From contig CM069432.1 of assembly GCA_035610365.1 (NCBI GenBank), positions 166,158,035 through 166,222,034 of the forward strand: a stretch of 64,000 nucleotides of DNA. The letters are read 5' to 3'. The notes below the pieces were generated by a model. That model saw only the letters and a program-made list of their open reading frames with translations. It had not been told where the DNA came from and made no database searches. The position numbers were made by a program, and so were the translations under genes. Positions 59,233-64,000 of the stretch are shown one piece after another; positions within the stretch are counted from its first letter, which is position 1, and every line of letters starts with the position of its first letter. The DNA is from Aquatica leii. Its lineage: Eukaryota > Arthropoda > Insecta > Coleoptera > Lampyridae.

Positions 59233-60342
59233 ATGGAAATTCTTCAAGAAGAAGAAGAAGAACGTGAAATTTGAGATCCCCGTTTACCAAAACGGTACAT
59301 TAGCAATTTTCCGGATCCAACAGAATTTTATGCGGTATCGGAATTCCGCCGACAATTTTGTTTTAGTGTAGTTGTCGTAATAGAAACTATTTTACCACTC
59401 GTTAGTAACCAGTTACAAAAAAATGATAACAGAGGTTTACCAATATCACCTTTAATTCAATTTCTAATAGCTCTCAGATTTTATGCAACTGGCAATTTTC
59501 ACTTCTTTATATCTGTTTTAGCAAGTATCAATTGATTTTTAAGGTGTTAGTCAAGCTTCTGCTAGCATTGTAATTAAAAGAGTTTCAATTCTACTTACAG
59601 AAAAATTACCACAATTTATAAGGTTTTCTGTTTCGGAACCTGCACAGGATAGTGTTATTTCGAGATATTGCTGGTTTTCCTTTTGCATCTGGTGTTATAG
59701 ATTGTACCTATATACCAATTCAAAATTTTTGTGGAAAAAATGCTGAAGTTTTTAGAAATCAAAAAAGTTATTTTGCCCTAAACGTACAAGTAAGTTTATA
59801 TGTAGTGTTTCTTGTGAAAGTTTTGTTTCTATAATAAATCCCCTTACATTTAGGTTGTAGCTGGACCCAGAATGGAAATTTCGGATATTGTAGTCAGATA
59901 CCCGGGATCAAGTCAGGATAGTATTATTTTTGACCGTAGTAGTGCAAGACTGCTTTTTGAAGAAGGTACCGTAAGATGTTTGCTTTTGGGGTATAATGGT
60001 TATGTCTGCCGATCATGTTTACTAACTCTACTTATACGTACTGACAACAATAGAGAAGAAAATTACAATAAGGCACATACAAGTACTAGAAACTTAGTTG
60101 AACGGGTGTTTCCTGTTTGAAAAAGACGATTTCCATGTTTGAGCAGAGGACTTCGTACCAAATTACAGACAACACAAGCCATAATATGTTCAGCTGCTGT
60201 ATTACAAAATATTGGCATACAGCAAAACGATATTCTTTATGAGAACGCAATACAGGAAAATGAAAATGACATAAATAATATTATTAATGATAATGTTGTA
60301 GGTTTGGAATATCAAAGACAATCTATACTAGCTAATTTCTAA
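59233..60342 (+). pseudogene. HARBI1-like: HARBI1-like (PIF/Harbinger) transposase, degenerate
   Basis: This is a DDE nuclease that would excise and insert the Harbinger element. The ATG at 59233 starts MEILQEEEEEREI, then TGA 59272-59274. Family blocks follow: FPDPTEFYAVSEFRRQF, then NDNRGLPISPLIQFLIALRF and YATGNF; TGA 59533-59535; a shift near 59542; GVSQASASIVIKRVSILL; a shift near 59658; GFPFASGVIDCTYIPIQ (first Asp at 59700); NAEVFRNQKSYFALNVQ; an intron; VVAGPRMEISDIVVRYPGSS with QDS (second Asp 59917-59919); TSTRNLVERVF (Glu 60100-60102); TGA at 60118-60120 where a Trp codon is usual; then KRRFPCLSRGLRTKLQTTQA to TAA 60340-60342. The GDSGY motif has become GYNGY. Apart from the lesions the length is about normal for HARBI1. 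Confidence 0.93.
59790..59853 (+). other. 64-nt spliceosomal intron in HARBI1-like gene
   Basis: The donor caa|gtaagt (59790) and acceptor acatttag| (59853) give an exact codon-phase join NVQ|VVAG, which is the conserved uninterrupted sequence of the family. In-frame stops lie inside it. The size is typical of short insect introns. Confidence 0.85.
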
Positions 60343-60393
60343 TATGTTTTCAACTCTATTAAAAAGTAAATTGTAACATTTTATTAATTAAAA

Positions 60394-60825
60394 TTAAATA
60401 TTATTTTGTTTTTTAAATAATTCGAATTTAACTTCAAGTTTTTCTTTTTTCAATTCTTGCTGTTGTTTGATGCCTTTTTTTAATTTATGAATCCTAAGGG
60501 ATTTTTCATTTTAAAGTTTACCAATCAAACGACGTCTTCTGTTGTTGATTTTTGGTACGTCTTCCTTTTTTAGTATTTCAGTACCGTCGCTGTTCTCTAC
60601 AGATGTATTATGTAAATAATAATTGTTTGTATTATTTATAAACTCGCCAGGTTGTTTAAAAATGTCTTCGGCGTGCATTTCTGTAACGAATTCATAATAA
60701 ATATACAAGGTGCTACGTAACAGAATAAGTAACTCAAACTCGTTGAACGTTACTCGTAATAATCTTAGATAGCTAGAGGTTACAATATAGTTATGGTGAT
60801 GACAACATAAAAATGGCATATTCAA
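60394..60825 (-). pseudogene. Harbinger partner protein, C-terminal part
   Basis: This lies tail-to-tail with the transposase (52 nt between stop codons), the usual arrangement of the second, Myb/SANT-like gene of PIF/Harbinger elements. That protein escorts the transposase to the nucleus and the element ends. The minus strand reads EMHAEDIFKQPGEFINNTNN, then NNRRRRLIGKL, a TAA at about 60511, then HKLKKGIKQQQELKKEKLEV and KFELFKK to TAA 60394-60396. The basic Arg cluster followed by a Lys/Glu/Gln-rich coiled-coil end is typical. A possible acceptor (ttcgttacag) precedes EMHAED, so the open sequence above it to 60825 is probably intron. The N-terminal Myb/SANT domain was not found. Confidence 0.65.
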
Positions 60826-61489
60826 ATTATTTCATAATGTATAATTCATGTAAAATTACTTGCAAATTGTGTTTTTTGCAATTTTGTTTTTTGATTGTTT
60901 TGGCTGTGATTGTGGAATTATTAGCTTTTTTTTAAATTATATGTACAGTAATAACACTCTTAATCGAATACAGTTATTTATAACAATAATATTAAAAAAT
61001 ATGCATATACTTATAATTTATTAGTTTGTCATATTTTTTTCTATTTTTTTCGTCAAGCTTTAATTGAATATAAACATTTACTTAAAACGCATATAATTTA
61101 ATTTTGTATTTTTAAATTTCTATTGTTTTATTGTTAGTTAAATTACATCTAAGATAAAATTCCAACTTGTTAAATAAATAATTCTAAATTTGTAGCTTTA
61201 CCTTTTGAGAATGTAAAGAAGTGAATAATTCAACTGGTGATTATACTGTGAGAATTTGGAGGTATCTGATCATTAACAATATAATAGATGGTAACGTTTG
61301 GTTTCATTTGACGACTTTTCTGTAAACGGAGCACTAATTAACTACTCGTTTAACTATTCTTTGTGCAATTTTTATTTATAGCAGTAATTGACCGTAGTTT
61401 TTTCTTTTCTTTTTAATACGTTATTAAATTTATATCGGCAAATTAACTAAAAAGTGCTTTACAAATCTTTTGATCAGAAACCATTAAGT
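60826..61489. other. AT-rich; expected site of the partner's Myb exon
   Basis: No Myb/SANT signature (spaced Trp residues) could be read on the minus strand. The right end of the Harbinger element and its TIR could not be located. Confidence 0.35.
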
Positions 61490-61741
61490 TCAAAAACTAC
61501 CTAAAGTTGATGATTCCACATTCTTGATCTTGCAAAACAAAAATCTTGATATCTCAAATACACACATAGTTCGCAAAGACATACAGCAAAGAAGTGGGCC
61601 GAGATCGTGAATAACTGAAGTGTCTGCTGTCAATTTGCGATATGCATTTCGTTGTATATATTTATGTTTATTGGGGTACAAACTCACGACTCGTGTTGCA
61701 CTTTCTACTTCGTGCATAGAAACTGGAACATTTCGTACCAT
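61490..61741 (-). CDS. open frame of 83 codons, unidentified
   Basis: The minus strand starts MVRNVPVSMHEVESATRVVS, then LYPNKHKYIQRNAYRKLTAD, then VIHDLGPLLCCMSLRTMCVF and a stop at 61490. Composition and GC are clearly above background. The DLGPLL...MSLRTM block faintly recalls the GPL...MRFE segment of some uncharacterised insect mobile-element proteins, but the resemblance is short. No splice sites or partner exons were confirmed. It could be a fragment of a mobile-element protein or a host exon. Confidence 0.3.
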   Translation of the reverse strand: MVRNVPVSMHEVESATRVVSLYPNKHKYIQRNAYRKLTADTSVIHDLGPLLCCMSLRTMCVFEISRFLFCKIKNVESSTLGSF

Positions 61742-64000
61742 ATCGTTAAATCAAAATCCATCCGGGATATCTTTGTACGACTTTTAATTTTGTTAGTTGA
61801 ACACTTTTATCACAATTAATAACAACAGAAGATATTCGGGTTTAAACAAAATATTTTATATTTTACAAACGTTTCCGTTACATTATTTTGTTCTTGTAGA
61901 ACAACATTTAAAAAAAAAGGATAGACACTAATACAATTACAAGCTTGCACTAAATTTTGCTTCTTTATGGCTACAAAAGAAACATGACAGCTTTGCAAAT
62001 TAAAAGAATCAAATAATTCTAGTTTTTCCGCTACTAAAGCGGGTAAAAAAACTGATAATTTTACCGAAACTACTAATTATAAGGTTAGCGGTCGCTAAAT
62101 GCTATAACGATCATTAGGATAGGTCAGGTAGGTAAACTTAAAAATCCTTTCTTTTACAGTGGCAACAAATTAAAATGGAAGGCGTTTTAGAGGTCGTACG
62201 TTTTATGTTTTATCGTAGATTTTATGTAGTATTTATTGGCGCCAACAGAAAATTAATATTACTCATTTTAACTACATATATACATTTGAATACTGTAATT
62301 TTTTATTATTGTAACTTAGTTTATAAAGAATTCGGCATAGACACAAAGTGCGTAGCTTTTTTTAATTTATATTACAAAATCTTAAAATATGCTTGATGCA
62401 TTCTTCACATTCTTTTATTAAATTCTTATGTTGAGCTTAACTTGGTAACTATCGTTTAGTTGTGATTAGATTAAAATGAAATGAACTTTAACTGTTTTAA
62501 TTTTTTGCCACTAAATTTAGCCATCTTACTGAACAGTGAAATGACCGTGTAATAAGTTAACATTTTAATTAATTTGCACAAACATTTTCAAAAGCCAAAT
62601 CTAATAGATTTAAATTTTAAAAACTATAATTTATTCACAACTACTATCATTACCATAAGGACAAGAAATCCATTTGTGATATGTGACAGTATATTGAAAA
62701 GTTAAAAATATAATGTTTGCGGTTTTTATTTTAATTATAAGATTAATAGTCACAAATAACTTTTAATAAACCTGTTATTATGTAGTCTTTTTTTCTTTAA
62801 ATAAACTTCAGGATTTTGATGTAGGTTCAAGGTTGTGTAAGTTTTCCATTATTGAACAGGAATGTTGAATAGTCATTTAAAATCTTACTCATATAAAATA
62901 GTATTTTATAATTGGATTATGTTACAACTTGTTTTTAATACTTTTGATGCATTTTGTGCCATAAACAAATTACAACAAATACTTTGTTTCACTATAATCC
63001 GTTTATTAAAAACTGCAAGTGTAAAGAATTAAATTTTATAAGCTTAATAATAGATTACTTAATGATGTTTTAGTTGTTAAAATTGTTGTTTTTATAAATG
63101 TTACAAAATAATATATTTATTTGCTCGTTTTTTAACTTTAAAAGATGTTCTTCCTGTTCATTTAGAATTGTACATGTATAGTATTTGCTTTCTATATTAA
63201 AACTTATAGTACACTTTCTTCTTTAAATATTCTAAAATTAATATTTAAACTAAATGACATATTTAACTTTTTTTGAATTATTACAAATTAATCTAAAAAA
63301 ATTTGACTAAAGTCTTTAAGTAAGTATGTTTTTATATTTATGTACGTCACAGGGTGCGTATAGAACTCGTGAAGTTCTAGTTGCAGCGAAGTTTATTTCC
63401 AGTCATCGTATTAGCAGAACATACTACTCATCACGATTATGATTTCTCGTTGCAAAATTTTCATTGAATTTTTAAAAATTTGATTTAACGTATTGCATTT
63501 ATATGTAGAAATTCTCTTAAACAAATATCTATCACAAAAATAGTTATAACAGATCAGATAATGAAAACATTTTGTTTCTGATTTATTAAACAATTGTTTT
63601 TATAAAATCGACATAAGACTTTAAGGTACTTCTTCGCACTTACAATTTTTATACTTTTCTTAAGATTGTAACTCAAATCTTTATAGTAACTTTTTTCTTT
63701 AATTGACTAATATTTTGTGTTTTATTTGCAAAAGTTTCTTTTTTGTTTTCATCCAAACTATTAATTTTTAAAATACTTAGGTTTGCGCCATTACTTCTAT
63801 TACATATATAAAATTTATATTAAGATAGCCTAAATGAGAATAATAAGTTTACTTAATACCAGTAAATTTTTAAATTGTCAGTAGTATTTTAATTAACGTT
63901 GAATTCCAAAATATCGATAAGTAGTAACAACCAGTGGTTTTATTGCAACCAAAGTACTTATGATTCAATAAAATAACAACAATGTTTAGTAGCATAATGT
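61742..64000. other. AT-rich stretch to window end
   Basis: Nothing was recognised. A GC-richer spot at 62028-62100 contains ccgctactaaagcggg (a short hairpin) and ttagcggtcgctaa (a short palindrome). Confidence 0.5.

Noticed and set aside
1-64000. CRISPR arrays, rRNA genes, riboswitches, bacterial promoters or origins
   Set aside because: No regularly spaced repeats or conserved RNA cores were seen, and the window is eukaryotic in character.

Overview
The window looks like insect nuclear DNA. It is strongly AT-rich and carries no intact bacterial-style gene, operon, rRNA or CRISPR array. Most recognisable coding sequence is mobile-element protein in various stages of decay: a mariner-like transposase of the insect DUF4817 type, HARBI1 plus its partner protein, Tc1-like transposase, three or four non-LTR retrotransposon remnants, a DUF7869-type mobile-element protein, and a possible Penelope-like GIY-YIG piece. 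Two GT...AG-bounded gaps that fit animal introns are visible (one convincing, in HARBI1). The order of insect cannot be fixed from this sequence.

Layout. 0-8.3 kb: AT-rich DNA with a duplicated exon-like unit (1.26-2.16 kb) and weak coding patches. 8.34-9.97 kb: a complete but dead mariner-like element with long terminal inverted repeats and TA duplications. 13.5-13.8 kb: C-terminal end of a second, different mariner-family transposase (minus). 17.41-17.64 kb: a compact MITE with TTAA ends, piggyBac style. 21.2-21.8 kb: an unrecognised degenerate open frame. 23.85-24.46 kb: Tc1-like transposase N-terminal part (minus), interrupted by a GT...AG-bounded gap. 26.04 kb: short reverse-transcriptase relic. 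28.54-28.67 kb: fold-back element. 35.5-37.2 kb: two LINE relics in opposite orientation. 38.6-39.7 kb: decayed DUF7869-type protein. 41.4 kb: strong hairpin. 41.8 kb: possible GIY-YIG domain. 42.05-44.59 kb: 5'-truncated LINE on the minus strand, whose purine-rich coding strand makes the plus strand very C/T-rich.

44.6-55.1 kb is a long AT-rich desert. 55.15-55.72 and 56.18-56.76 kb are two new-looking MITEs of about 570 and 590 bp. 56.85-58.33 kb (minus) contains a cluster of GC-richer open frames with plausible splice sites; this is the best candidate for a real but unannotated gene, and I cannot name its product. 59.23-60.83 kb is a PIF/Harbinger pair: a HARBI1 transposase with a 64-nt intron (plus) and a convergent second protein (minus). 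The last 3 kb hold one unexplained open frame (61.49-61.74 kb) and AT-rich DNA.

How things work together: in the Harbinger pair the nuclease and a DNA-binding partner would once have acted jointly on the element ends. The three MITEs have no coding capacity and would have depended on transposases supplied elsewhere. Nothing here looks currently able to transpose, because every transposase carries stops or frameshifts. The window is best read as an intergenic or large-intron landscape shaped by transposon insertion and decay, with one or two possible host exons.
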